Positions 7,431-13,986 of a DNA stretch of 14,689 nucleotides are shown piece after piece. The notes beneath the pieces were generated by a model that saw only the letters and a program-made list of their open reading frames with translations, searched no databases and was not told the origin of the DNA. Numbering within the stretch: the stretch's first letter is position 1; each line of letters begins with the position of its first letter. Origin of the DNA: Lachnospiraceae bacterium UBA1766 (lineage in GTDB: Bacteria; Bacillota; Clostridia; Lachnospirales; Lachnospiraceae); contig DCGY01000081.1 of the NCBI GenBank assembly GCA_002314715.1, positions 1 through 14,689 of the forward strand, in the 5' to 3' direction. Made by a program: the position numbers and the translations under genes.

Positions 7431-7610
7431 ATGGCAGCATCAAATTGTGACAGTTGTGTCAATTATATATACGATGAGGACTACGAATGCTATTCCTGTC
7501 TGGTAAACCTGGACGAGGACGAGATGTATCGATTCCTTACCGGCAATCAGAGAGAATGCCCTTACTACCAGCTGGATGACGAGTATGCGGTGGTAAGACA
7601 TCAGATTTAG
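7431..7610 (+). CDS. Small Cys-rich protein, DUF6472-like
   Basis: This 59-residue acidic protein starts at ATG 7431, one base after the rsmI stop, with GGAGGAG at 7418-7424 inside the rsmI end. That strong SD decides the start, and a longer in-frame opening from 7386 is rejected. Cysteines fall as C6-x2-C9, C20-x2-C23 and C43, an arrangement that could bind one zinc ion, with the core NLDEDEMYRFLTGN between. I recognise the pattern as the DUF6472 family of Lachnospiraceae, a hypothetical family with no assigned function. The tight coupling to rsmI suggests a link to translation or rRNA modification, but that is inference only. Confidence 0.85.
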   Translation: MAASNCDSCVNYIYDEDYECYSCLVNLDEDEMYRFLTGNQRECPYYQLDDEYAVVRHQI

Positions 7611-7620
7611 AGAACTTTTT

Positions 7621-7644
7621 ATTCATAGGATGATTCCTGTGAAT
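7621..7644. repeat. 10-bp inverted repeat ahead of the aminotransferase gene
   Basis: ATTCATAGGA (7621-7630) and TCCTGTGAAT (7635-7644) are complementary over ten positions with one G-T pair, separated by TGAT. No T-run follows on either strand, so it does not look like an ordinary intrinsic terminator. It could be a regulator operator or an mRNA hairpin in the leader of the next gene. There is no clear -35/-10 pair nearby, so its function is open. Confidence 0.6.
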
Positions 7645-7678
7645 GGAACATATATTTATTAACGAAAGGAAGAAAGAA

Positions 7679-8869
7679 ATGTTAGTACAGAAATATAAAG
7701 ACATGTTATCTGCAAAATCCGTAATCCGTCAGTTGTCCGAATTTGCAACCGCAAGAGGACAGGAAATCGGTTATGAAAATGTATTTGATTACAGCTTGGG
7801 TAATCCTTCCGTTCCGGTACCCCAGGAATTTACCGATCGTATGCTGCATATGCTTGCTACTAAGAACCCTATGGAGCTTCACGGCTATAGCCCCAGCCTT
7901 GGTATTACCTCCGTACGTGAGAAAATTGCCGCATCCCTGGAGCAGCGTTTCGGGATTCCCTATCGCAAGGAGCATATTTTCATGGCATCCGGAGCAGCAG
8001 GCGCTTTGGCCCATGCCTTCCGTCTGGTTACCGAACCCGGAGATGAGATTTTGACCTTTGCTCCCTATTTCCCGGAATACGGCCCTTATGTAAATCTTTC
8101 CGGCGCGGTTCTGAAGGTGGTTCCGCCCAATACCGAGACCTTCCAGATTAATTTCCCGGCTTTCGAGGAAATGCTTACCGACAAGGTAATGGCAGTCCTG
8201 ATTAATACGCCCAACAATCCTTCCGGTATCGTATATTCTACCGAGACCATTCAGAAGTTAACCGATATTTTGAAGAAGAAGTCCGAAGAATACGGACATG
8301 ACATTTATTTGATTTCCGATGAACCCTATCGTGAAATTGTATTTGAGGGTGTGGATGCTCCCTGCGTATCCAAATTCTATGACAACACCATTATGTGTTA
8401 TTCCTTCTCCAAGTCCTTATCCCTTCCCGGAGAGCGTATTGGATATGTAGCAATCAATCCTGCCTGCAAGGATGCAGAGGATATGGTATTTATGTGCGGA
8501 CAGATTTCCCGAGGAATCGGTCACAATTGTCCTCCTTCCATTATTCAGCTGGCAGTAGCGGAAGTATTGGATCAGACCGCTGACCTTAGCGTATATGAGA
8601 AGAATATGAACCTGATTTATAACGAACTGGTAGCTCTTGGCTTTACCGTAGTGAAGCCCGGCGGAACCTTCTACATCTTCCCCAAGGCTTTGGAAGAGGA
8701 TGCGGTTGCTTTCTGTCAGAAGGCATTAAAATATGATTTGGTACTGGTACCTGCAGATTCCTTCGGTGCACCCGGATTTTTCCGCATGGCTTACTGCATC
8801 GATACGGAGAAGGTGGAGCGCTCTTTGGTAGCACTTCGCAAGTTTGTAGAAGCGGAATATCGCAAATAA
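7679..8869 (+). CDS. PLP-dependent class I aminotransferase
   Basis: This 396-residue fold-type I aminotransferase has visible motifs: DYSLGNPSVPVP (37-48), the cofactor-phosphate region MASGAAGALAHA (102-113), INTPNNPSG (175-183) whose Asn contacts PLP, SDEPYRE (213-219) with the Asp that pairs with the pyridine nitrogen, and YSFSKSLSLPGERIGY (241-256) with Lys245 as Schiff-base lysine. An FFRMAYC segment near the C-terminus holds the arginine expected to bind the substrate carboxylate. It transfers amino groups between amino acids and 2-oxo acids, probably with aspartate- or aromatic-type specificity that cannot be fixed here. ATG 7679 is preferred over the ATG at 7643 because AAAGGAAG (7665-7672) lies 6 nt upstream and the earlier ATG sits inside a palindrome. 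Confidence 0.93.
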   Translation: MLVQKYKDMLSAKSVIRQLSEFATARGQEIGYENVFDYSLGNPSVPVPQEFTDRMLHMLATKNPMELHGYSPSLGITSVREKIAASLEQRFGIPYRKEHIFMASGAAGALAHAFRLVTEPGDEILTFAPYFPEYGPYVNLSGAVLKVVPPNTETFQINFPAFEEMLTDKVMAVLINTPNNPSGIVYSTETIQKLTDILKKKSEEYGHDIYLISDEPYREIVFEGVDAPCVSKFYDNTIMCYSFSKSLSLPGERIGYVAINPACKDAEDMVFMCGQISRGIGHNCPPSIIQLAVAEVLDQTADLSVYEKNMNLIYNELVALGFTVVKPGGTFYIFPKALEEDAVAFCQKALKYDLVLVPADSFGAPGFFRMAYCIDTEKVERSLVALRKFVEAEYRK

Positions 8870-8893
8870 TTCCGGCTTCAAAAGCGTGATACG

Positions 8894-8900
8894 AGAGGAG
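8894..8900 (+). promoter_or_regulatory. Unusually spaced Shine-Dalgarno for the patatin gene
   Basis: AGAGGAG lies 13 nt before ATG 8914, where 5-9 nt is usual. The ATG directly behind it (8901) is in another frame, and no alternative start codon exists in the patatin frame between the SD and 8914. The protein-family N-terminus begins at 8914, so that start is kept despite the spacing. Confidence 0.5.
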
Positions 8901-8913
8901 ATGTTTAGCTACG

Positions 8914-9777
8914 ATGTATCGTGCGGGTTTAGTATTGGAGGGCGGCGGTATGAAAGGAATTTATACCGCAGGCGTCCTGGATTTCTTTTTGGAAAAGGGA
9001 CTTTTGTTTGATCATGTATATGGCGTATCGGCCGGGGCATGTCATATGTGCAGCTACCTGTCCGGACAACAGGGAAGAGCCAGAGATATTACCATCGATT
9101 ATCTGGACTCGGATTATTATTGCAGTGCGAAAAGTCTCCTTCTTACCGGTGATTTGTTTAATGTGGAAATGTGTTATCATACCATTCCCGATTACCTCTA
9201 TCCCTTTGATAATGAAGCATATGAGAGATATGAGGGAAAAGCTTACAGTGTGGTAACCAATATGGAAACCGGAGAGCCGGAGTATATGGCCATTAAGGAT
9301 TTGAAGGTGGATATTGATAAAATTCGAGCTTCTGCATCCTTACCTCTGGTAGCCAGAAAGGTGAAGATCGGCGAAAAATATTACCTGGATGGCGGTATTT
9401 CCGATGCAATTCCGATTCAAAAATCCATTTTGGACGGAAATCGTAAGAATATTGTCATTATGACAAAAGAAGAAGGCTATGTTCGAAAACCCATCGGAGC
9501 CAAAGAAAAGGCAGCACTTCGTGCCCGATATCTGAAGTATCCAAGGATTCCGGAGCTGATGGAGCAGCGACATGTGGCATATAATGGTCAGGTAGAATAT
9601 TTGGAACGACAAAAACAAAACGGTCAGGCCTTTGTGATTCGCCCCCAAAAAGCCAGTCCGGTAGGACGAATTGAAAAGGATAAAGAAAAAATGCTTCTTT
9701 TATATGAAGAAGGATATGAGGATGCAAAAAGTCAGTATGAAAAGCTTATGGCATATCTGGCAGATTGCGAAAGGTGA
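8914..9777 (+). CDS. Patatin-like phospholipase family protein
   Basis: This 287-residue patatin-fold hydrolase resembles bacterial YjjU-type proteins. The oxyanion-hole loop is GGGMKG (10-15), the nucleophile elbow is GVSAG (37-41) with Ser39, and the second catalytic residue is Asp159 in LDGGISDAIP (158-167), giving the Ser-Asp dyad of patatins. It would cleave ester bonds of lipids or acyl esters in the cytoplasm or at the inner membrane face. There is no signal peptide. Residues about 175-287 form an extra charged helical C-terminal region. The gene lies 44 nt after the aminotransferase, and its TGA stop (9775-9777) is embedded in the SD of uppP, suggesting coupled translation with the lipid-carrier enzyme. 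The lipid substrate is unknown. Confidence 0.9.
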   Translation: MYRAGLVLEGGGMKGIYTAGVLDFFLEKGLLFDHVYGVSAGACHMCSYLSGQQGRARDITIDYLDSDYYCSAKSLLLTGDLFNVEMCYHTIPDYLYPFDNEAYERYEGKAYSVVTNMETGEPEYMAIKDLKVDIDKIRASASLPLVARKVKIGEKYYLDGGISDAIPIQKSILDGNRKNIVIMTKEEGYVRKPIGAKEKAALRARYLKYPRIPELMEQRHVAYNGQVEYLERQKQNGQAFVIRPQKASPVGRIEKDKEKMLLLYEEGYEDAKSQYEKLMAYLADCER

Positions 9778-9785
9778 GGATTATA

Positions 9786-10706
9786 ATGGATAGTTTTTTG
9801 GATATTTTAAAAGCGTTTGTATACGGTATTGTAGAAGGTATTACCGAGTGGCTTCCGATCAGCAGTACCGGACATTTGATTTTGGTGGAACAGATTTTGC
9901 CCTTCAAAAACACCAGCGAAAACTTCTTCGAAATGTTTGACGTGGTGATTCAGCTGGGTGCCATCATGGCCGTGGTTATTTTGTTCTGGTTTAAGATCTG
10001 GCCCTTCTATATGGCAGACAACATGGAAATGGTCAAGGGCGGAATCAAGAAGTCCAAGAATGATATTAAAATCGGCAAATTCGCTATGAGTCTGGATGCC
10101 TTTTGGATGTGGGTGAAGATTGTGGTTGCCTGTATTCCGGCCATTATCTATGGTTTCCTGTTTGACGATGCGGTCAGCGCAGCCTTTGCAAAGCCCATCG
10201 GAAACGGCAGCACTACCGTAGAAGTAATCGTGGTAGCGGTAATGCTGATTGTGGTAGGTATCCTGTTTATTATCATTGAGAGAAGGAACAAAGACAAAGT
10301 CCCTACCGTAAAGAGCGTGTCCGGTATTACCTTTCAGGCAGCGCTGATTATCGGTATGTGTCAGCTGGTGGCAGCAGCCCTTCCCGGAACTTCCAGATCC
10401 GGTGCAACAATTTTGGGAGCCATTTTAATCGGTATTTCCAGAAAAGCAGCAGCAGAGTTTACCTTTTTCCTGGGTATTCCGGTTATGTTTGGCGCCAGTC
10501 TTTTGAAGGTGCTTAAGTTTGGATTTGCCTTCAGCGGGACCGAATTAGTCGTTCTTTTGATTGGTACCATCGTATCCTTCATTGTGTCTCTCTTTGCGGT
10601 AAAAATGCTTATGGGATACATCAAAAAACATGATTTCCAGGTGTTTGGATGGTACAGAATCGGCCTTGGAATCCTTGTTTTGCTCTATTTTTTCGTAATT
10701 AAATAA
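9786..10706 (+). CDS. uppP: Undecaprenyl-diphosphatase
   Basis: This 306-residue polytopic membrane protein dephosphorylates undecaprenyl diphosphate to the monophosphate, recycling the lipid carrier for peptidoglycan and other wall polymers. Loss or excess affects bacitracin resistance. It has the BacA signature EGITEWLPISSTGHLIL (17-33) with Glu17, Glu21, Ser27 and His30, and the second active-site loop LPGTSRSGAT (199-208) with Arg204. Several hydrophobic segments alternate with short loops. It is longer than E. coli BacA (273) because of extra charged loop residues around 72-105 and 165-178. ATG 9786 is chosen because GAGGA (9776-9780) lies 5 nt upstream; the TTG at 9765 would put a charged leader before the family start. 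No terminator is evident after the stop. Confidence 0.95.
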   Translation: MDSFLDILKAFVYGIVEGITEWLPISSTGHLILVEQILPFKNTSENFFEMFDVVIQLGAIMAVVILFWFKIWPFYMADNMEMVKGGIKKSKNDIKIGKFAMSLDAFWMWVKIVVACIPAIIYGFLFDDAVSAAFAKPIGNGSTTVEVIVVAVMLIVVGILFIIIERRNKDKVPTVKSVSGITFQAALIIGMCQLVAAALPGTSRSGATILGAILIGISRKAAAEFTFFLGIPVMFGASLLKVLKFGFAFSGTELVVLLIGTIVSFIVSLFAVKMLMGYIKKHDFQVFGWYRIGLGILVLLYFFVIK

Positions 10707-10713
10707 GCTTTTG

Positions 10714-10742
10714 TTGACAAATTTTACGATTTGGAATATAGT
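10714..10742 (+). promoter_or_regulatory. Sigma-A promoter of the DUF6465-like gene
   Basis: TTGACA (10714-10719) is separated by exactly 17 nt from TATAGT (10737-10742). Transcription should start near 10749, leaving an AU-rich leader of about 75 nt before ATG 10825. The leader contains the palindrome AACTAGTT but no recognisable riboswitch. The perfect -35 and strong SD AAGGAG (10811-10816) suggest high expression. Confidence 0.85.
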
Positions 10743-10824
10743 GGTTACGCAAGATTTTATTTTTGCTATTTGAGGATATGAAACAAATTAACTAGTTGTC
10801 ACGTTTAAAAAAGGAGAATGTATT

Positions 10825-11259
10825 ATGGCAGCAAAGAAAGAAACCAAAACTGTAGCAGTAGATACAAAGGAAGTAAAGAAGGTAGCTGAAGTAAAGGCTG
10901 AGCCTGCAAAGAAGGAAGAAGCTAAGGTTGTAGCTGCTCCTGCAAAGGCTGAAGAGAAGAAGGTTGAGGCACCTGCAAAGAAGGCTGAGGAGAAGAAGGC
11001 AGCAGCTCCCGCAAAGAAGGCAGCTCCTGCAAAGAAAGCACCCGCAAAGAAGGTAGAGGCTTCTACTATGGTAGCAGTTCAGTTTGCAGGTAAGAGCTAC
11101 ACTCAGGATGATCTTGTAAAGATGGCTAAGGACGTATGGAAATACGACTTAAAGAAGAAAGCTTCTGATTTCGTAAGCGTTGAGCTTTACGTAAAGCCTG
11201 AAGAGAGCTTGGTTTACTACGTAATCAACAAAGAAGTTGCCGGAAGCTTCATGATCTAA
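10825..11259 (+). CDS. Lys/Ala-rich protein with DUF6465-like C-terminal domain
   Basis: The protein has 144 residues. The first 79 are almost only Lys, Ala, Glu, Val and Pro, with repeated PAKK, AEEKK and APAKKA segments resembling histone H1/AlgP-type tails, strongly basic from about 51 to 76. Residues 82-144 form a compact domain (VAVQFAGKSYTQDDL, VWKYDLKKK, SVELYVKPEESLVYYVIN) that I recognise as DUF6465 of Lachnospiraceae. The tail implies binding to nucleic acid or another polyanion, with the domain perhaps mediating oligomerisation; both are inferred. The gene has its own consensus promoter, SD and strong terminator, so it is monocistronic and probably abundant. Codons are dominated by AAG and GCA/GCT. 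There is no signal peptide or membrane segment. Confidence 0.85.
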   Translation: MAAKKETKTVAVDTKEVKKVAEVKAEPAKKEEAKVVAAPAKAEEKKVEAPAKKAEEKKAAAPAKKAAPAKKAPAKKVEASTMVAVQFAGKSYTQDDLVKMAKDVWKYDLKKKASDFVSVELYVKPEESLVYYVINKEVAGSFMI

Positions 11260-11285
11260 TCCGTATTGAATATTTGTTAGCACAC

Positions 11286-11321
11286 AAAGCCCCATGGGAT
11301 GAATTTCCCATGGGGCTTTTT
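11286..11321 (+). terminator. Strong Rho-independent terminator after the DUF6465-like gene
   Basis: AAAGCCCCATGGGA (11286-11299) and TCCCATGGGGCTTT (11306-11319) form a perfect 14-bp stem with a 6-nt loop, ending in a T-run at 11317-11321. The stem carries As on the left and Ts on the right, so it may also work on the minus strand, although no minus-strand gene reaches it. Confidence 0.95.
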
Positions 11322-11494
11322 CGTTTGGTTTTCGTTTGGGACGGTGTTTTTGGAACCAAGATATGTCTCTGTGGCGCAAATTTTATTGCAATGGTTGAAA
11401 AGGAAGAACCATAGGTGACGAAATAGTCCTATATGAGCTTTTTATGAGAGATTTGGAAATGAAGGAATTGAGTAGAAATGCGGGCAGGTAATTC
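11322..11494. other. Intergenic stretch with no recognised feature
   Basis: This lies between the terminator at 11286-11321 and the promoter at 11495. A short direct repeat TCGTTTGG occurs just after the terminator, and there is a weak interrupted palindrome around 11411-11434 (ATAGG...CCTAT). No open frame with an SD, no RNA gene and no convincing operator is seen. Confidence 0.5.
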
Positions 11495-11523
11495 TTGAAT
11501 GTTTTTTTATCTTCCGTTATAAT
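11495..11523 (+). promoter_or_regulatory. Sigma-A promoter of the GH130 gene
   Basis: TTGAAT (11495-11500), a 17-nt spacer and a perfect TATAAT (11518-11523). Transcription should begin near 11530, about 45 nt before ATG 11575. No catabolite-repression cre-like palindrome is obvious around it. Confidence 0.88.
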
Positions 11524-11574
11524 AGAAGGGTAATGATTTCCAACGGATTTCCGTACAGAAAAGGAGAACAATCT

Positions 11575-12558
11575 ATGATTATTGGTGAAAAGTTATCCAA
11601 TATTCCTTGGCAGGACAGACCTGCGGGATGTAATGATGTAGTATGGCGTTACAGCGCAAATCCTATTATTGAGAGACATGCGATTCCCAGCGCAAACAGC
11701 GTATTCAACAGTGCAGTAGTAGCAAAGGACGGTGCTTTCGTAGGCGTATTCCGTAGCGATGACAAGTGCATGAAGTCCCATTTGTTTCTTGGGAAGAGCC
11801 GGGATGCAATCAACTGGGATATTGAACCGGATATCCTGAAGCTTTATGATGAGAAGACCGGTGCGTGTGTAGGCACCGCAGACGGTTACGATCCTCGTGT
11901 ATGCTTGATTGAGGACAAGTATTATGTAACCTGGTGTACCCAGTTTGAAAAGTACAAAGGACCTACCATCGGCGTAGCATATTCTTATGATTTTAAGACC
12001 TTCTACAGATTGCCCGATGCATTTATTCCTTATAATAGAAACGGTGTATTGTTCCCCAAGAAGATCAACGGTAATTTCGTAATGTTCTCCCGTCCTTCCG
12101 ATAACGGACATACTCCTTTCGGTGATGTGTTCCTGAGCCAGTCTCCCGATATGATTCATTGGGGTGAGCATCATCATGTATTGGAGCCTATGGACTGGGC
12201 ATGGACCAAGGTTGGAGCAGGCCCGATTCCGATTGAAATCGATGAAGGCTGGTTGATGATTTTCCACGGTGTAGGACAGACTTGTAACGGTATGATTTAC
12301 AATATGGGTGCTGCAATCCTGGATAAGGAAGAGCCCTGGAAGGTGAAATATCGTTGCAAGCCTTATATTTTGCATCCCGAAACCACTTACGAATGTGTAG
12401 GGGATGTTCCCAATGTTTGCTTCCCTTGCGCAACCTTGTGTGATGCGGAAACCGGACGTATTGCAATTTACTATGGTGCGGCAGATACTGTTGTAGCACT
12501 TGCATTTACCCAGGTAGATGAGCTGGTAGATTACATTAAGAAGAATAATTGCGTATAA
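11575..12558 (+). CDS. Glycoside hydrolase family 130 protein (beta-mannoside phosphorylase type)
   Basis: This 327-residue protein is close to the size of short GH130 phosphorylases. It shows the five-bladed propeller pattern of repeated blades such as SVFNSAVVAKDGAFVGVFR (42-60), ADGYDPRVCLIEDKYYVTW (102-120), NGVLFPKKINGNFVMFSRP and GAGPIPIEIDEGWLMIFHG. Asp106 in YDPR matches the position of the general-acid Asp of the family. GH130 enzymes phosphorolyse beta-1,4- or beta-1,2-mannosidic bonds, giving mannose 1-phosphate; length and motifs favour the mannooligosaccharide or mannosyl-GlcNAc type, but the acceptor cannot be decided here. It is cytoplasmic (no signal peptide), so its substrate must be imported. 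The start at 11575 has AAGGAG at 11561-11566; an ATG at 11533 would fall almost on the predicted transcription start. No transporter or other sugar gene is adjacent. Confidence 0.9.
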   Translation: MIIGEKLSNIPWQDRPAGCNDVVWRYSANPIIERHAIPSANSVFNSAVVAKDGAFVGVFRSDDKCMKSHLFLGKSRDAINWDIEPDILKLYDEKTGACVGTADGYDPRVCLIEDKYYVTWCTQFEKYKGPTIGVAYSYDFKTFYRLPDAFIPYNRNGVLFPKKINGNFVMFSRPSDNGHTPFGDVFLSQSPDMIHWGEHHHVLEPMDWAWTKVGAGPIPIEIDEGWLMIFHGVGQTCNGMIYNMGAAILDKEEPWKVKYRCKPYILHPETTYECVGDVPNVCFPCATLCDAETGRIAIYYGAADTVVALAFTQVDELVDYIKKNNCV

Positions 12559-12584
12559 CAGAATCTGATGTAGCGCATAATCCC

Positions 12585-12626
12585 AATAGACCACCTTACA
12601 ATTTGCTGTAAGGTGGTCTATTTTTT
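12585..12626 (+). terminator. Strong Rho-independent terminator after the GH130 gene
   Basis: AATAGACCACCTTACA (12585-12600) and TGTAAGGTGGTCTATT (12607-12622) make a perfect 16-bp stem with loop ATTTGC, ending in six Ts (12621-12626). It isolates the GH130 unit from the region downstream. Confidence 0.96.
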
Positions 12627-12636
12627 CGCGAGGAAG

Positions 12637-12754
12637 GAAAACAAGCGACGCCGAAGACGGCATTTGTTTTCACCCGAGCAAGCATGAAACAATTCCGGAA
12701 GCAGCGAAGCTGCGACTTACGTCGAAGACGGAAGGGAATTGTGAATGAAAACAA
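12637..12754. repeat. Nested palindromic intergenic element
   Basis: GAAAACAA (12637-12644) can pair with TTGTTTTC (12664-12671), enclosing GCCG-AAGA-CGGC (12650-12661). TTGTTTTCA (12664-12672) can instead pair with TGAAAACAA (12746-12754). Inside this, ACAATTCC (12689-12696) pairs with GGAATTGT (12735-12742) and encloses two GAA-triloop hairpins, GCAGC/GCTGC (12701-12713) and CGTC/GACG (12720-12730). CGAAGACGG occurs twice (12652, 12723). It lies after the GH130 terminator and before the hrcA promoter, so neither transcript needs it. It resembles a REP-type or small non-autonomous repeat; whether other copies exist is unknown. Confidence 0.6.
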
Positions 12755-12821
12755 CAAGTGTCCGGTGCGAGAGTTTCCCATCACTTAATAATTATTTTAG
12801 ATTTTCTTCAAACAAAATAGG

Positions 12822-12850
12822 TTGACAAGAAATAGGTGGGGTGCTATCTT
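12822..12850 (+). promoter_or_regulatory. Sigma-A promoter of the hrcA-grpE-dnaK operon
   Basis: TTGACA (12822-12827), a 17-nt spacer and TATCTT (12845-12850). The predicted start near 12857 lies about 8 nt ahead of the CIRCE operator, the usual layout for HrcA-controlled class I heat-shock operons. The stretch 12755-12821 before it is AT-rich and holds no gene or clear motif. Confidence 0.85.
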
Positions 12851-12864
12851 ATGTTCATAAGGTA

Positions 12865-12891
12865 TTAGCACTCCTCCTTGTTGAGTGCTAA
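12865..12891. promoter_or_regulatory. CIRCE operator (HrcA binding site)
   Basis: TTAGCACTC (12865-12873), nine bases, then GAGTGCTAA (12883-12891): an exact match to the CIRCE consensus with its N9 spacer. HrcA bound here, stabilised by GroEL at normal temperature, would block transcription of its own operon. The element lies in the leader upstream of the hrcA start. Confidence 0.97.
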
Positions 12892-12937
12892 CAAGAGGAA
12901 ACCGGAAACCAGTGATTCAAAAGAAGGAGAGTTGCCA

Positions 12938-13972
12938 ATGGAATTGGATGAGAGAAAAACCAAAATCTTGCAGGCTGTTATCCGTAATTATCTGGAAACC
13001 GGAGAACCGGTAGGAAGCAGAACCATTTCCAAGTATACTGACTTGAATTTGAGCTCCGCAACCATTCGCAACGAAATGTCGGATTTGGAGGAAATGGGTT
13101 ATATTCTTCAGCCCCATACATCCGCAGGTCGTATTCCTTCCGATAAAGGCTATCGCTTCTATGTAGATGCCATGATGAGCGAGAAGGAACGGGAAGTGGT
13201 GGAGATGAAGGAAATGCTTTTGGAGCGCCAGGATAAAATGGAAACGCTTCTAAAGCAGGTAGCCAAGGTGGTAGCGCAGAATACGCAATATGCCGCAATG
13301 GTTTCCAAACCTCTTACTCATGGCAACAAAGTGAAGTTCATTCAGTTGTCCCGTGTGGATGCCGGTCAGATTTTGGCGGTTATCGTGGTGGAAGGAAATG
13401 TGATTAAGAATAAAATCCTTTCCGTAACGGAAACGCTGGACGATGAAACCTTATTAAAGCTAAATATCCTGTTCAATACACATTTGAACGGATTGTCCAT
13501 TGGAGAGATTAATCTGGGTATGATATCTGCCATGAAGCAGCAGGCAGGTGCCCATTCCGATATTGTTGGAGAGGTAATCGACGCGGTAGGGGAGGCCATC
13601 AAGGAAGGCGAGGATTTAGAGATTTATACCAGCGGTACAAACAATATTTTCCGCTATCCGGAGCTGGCAGACAACAGCCGGGCAAGTGAACTGATTACCG
13701 CCTTTGAAGAGAAGAATCTCTTGAGCGAATTGCTTCAGGAGAACATGGAAGAGCAGCAAAATACAGGAATTCAGGTTTATATCGGAGAAGAGACGCCGGT
13801 ACAGAGCATGAAGGATTGCAGTGTAGTGACCGCTACCTACGAGCTTGGCGGAGGTATGAAGGGAACCATCGGTATCGTAGGTCCCAAGCGTATGGATTAC
13901 GACAAGGTAGTGGGTACGCTTCGAACCATCCAAAGCCAGTTGGATGAATTGTATAAAAAAGAAGAGCATTAG
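12938..13972 (+). CDS. hrcA: Heat-inducible transcription repressor HrcA
   Basis: This 344-residue repressor binds CIRCE elements ahead of hrcA-grpE-dnaK and groESL operons. The N-terminal winged helix-turn-helix is clear: VGSRTISKYTDLNLSSATIR (25-44) leads into NEMSDLEEMGYILQPHTSAG (45-64) and RIPSDKGYRFYVD (65-77). The remainder is the GAF-like and dimerisation region, ending with the conserved GIVGPKRMDY segment near 322-331. ATG 12938 is selected because AAGGAG (12924-12929) lies 8 nt upstream; the longer frame from TTG 12878 would begin inside the CIRCE element. The gene is autoregulated by that site and followed by grpE after 14 nt. Confidence 0.97.
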   Translation: MELDERKTKILQAVIRNYLETGEPVGSRTISKYTDLNLSSATIRNEMSDLEEMGYILQPHTSAGRIPSDKGYRFYVDAMMSEKEREVVEMKEMLLERQDKMETLLKQVAKVVAQNTQYAAMVSKPLTHGNKVKFIQLSRVDAGQILAVIVVEGNVIKNKILSVTETLDDETLLKLNILFNTHLNGLSIGEINLGMISAMKQQAGAHSDIVGEVIDAVGEAIKEGEDLEIYTSGTNNIFRYPELADNSRASELITAFEEKNLLSELLQENMEEQQNTGIQVYIGEETPVQSMKDCSVVTATYELGGGMKGTIGIVGPKRMDYDKVVGTLRTIQSQLDELYKKEEH

Positions 13973-13986
13973 AAAGGATAAGAGAT

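Noticed and set aside
7621..7660. Intrinsic terminator after the DUF6472-like gene
   Set aside because: The stem is followed by GGAACATATATT rather than a T-run, so termination is not supported.
10743..10824. Riboswitch or structured leader before the DUF6465-like gene
   Set aside because: The leader is AU-rich, with only the 8-nt palindrome AACTAGTT, and matches no riboswitch class I can recognise.
11593..12663. 356-codon minus-strand frame opposite the GH130 gene
   Set aside because: It shows no family motifs and runs through the terminator. The plus strand has promoter, SD and GH130 motifs, so this is a codon-usage shadow.
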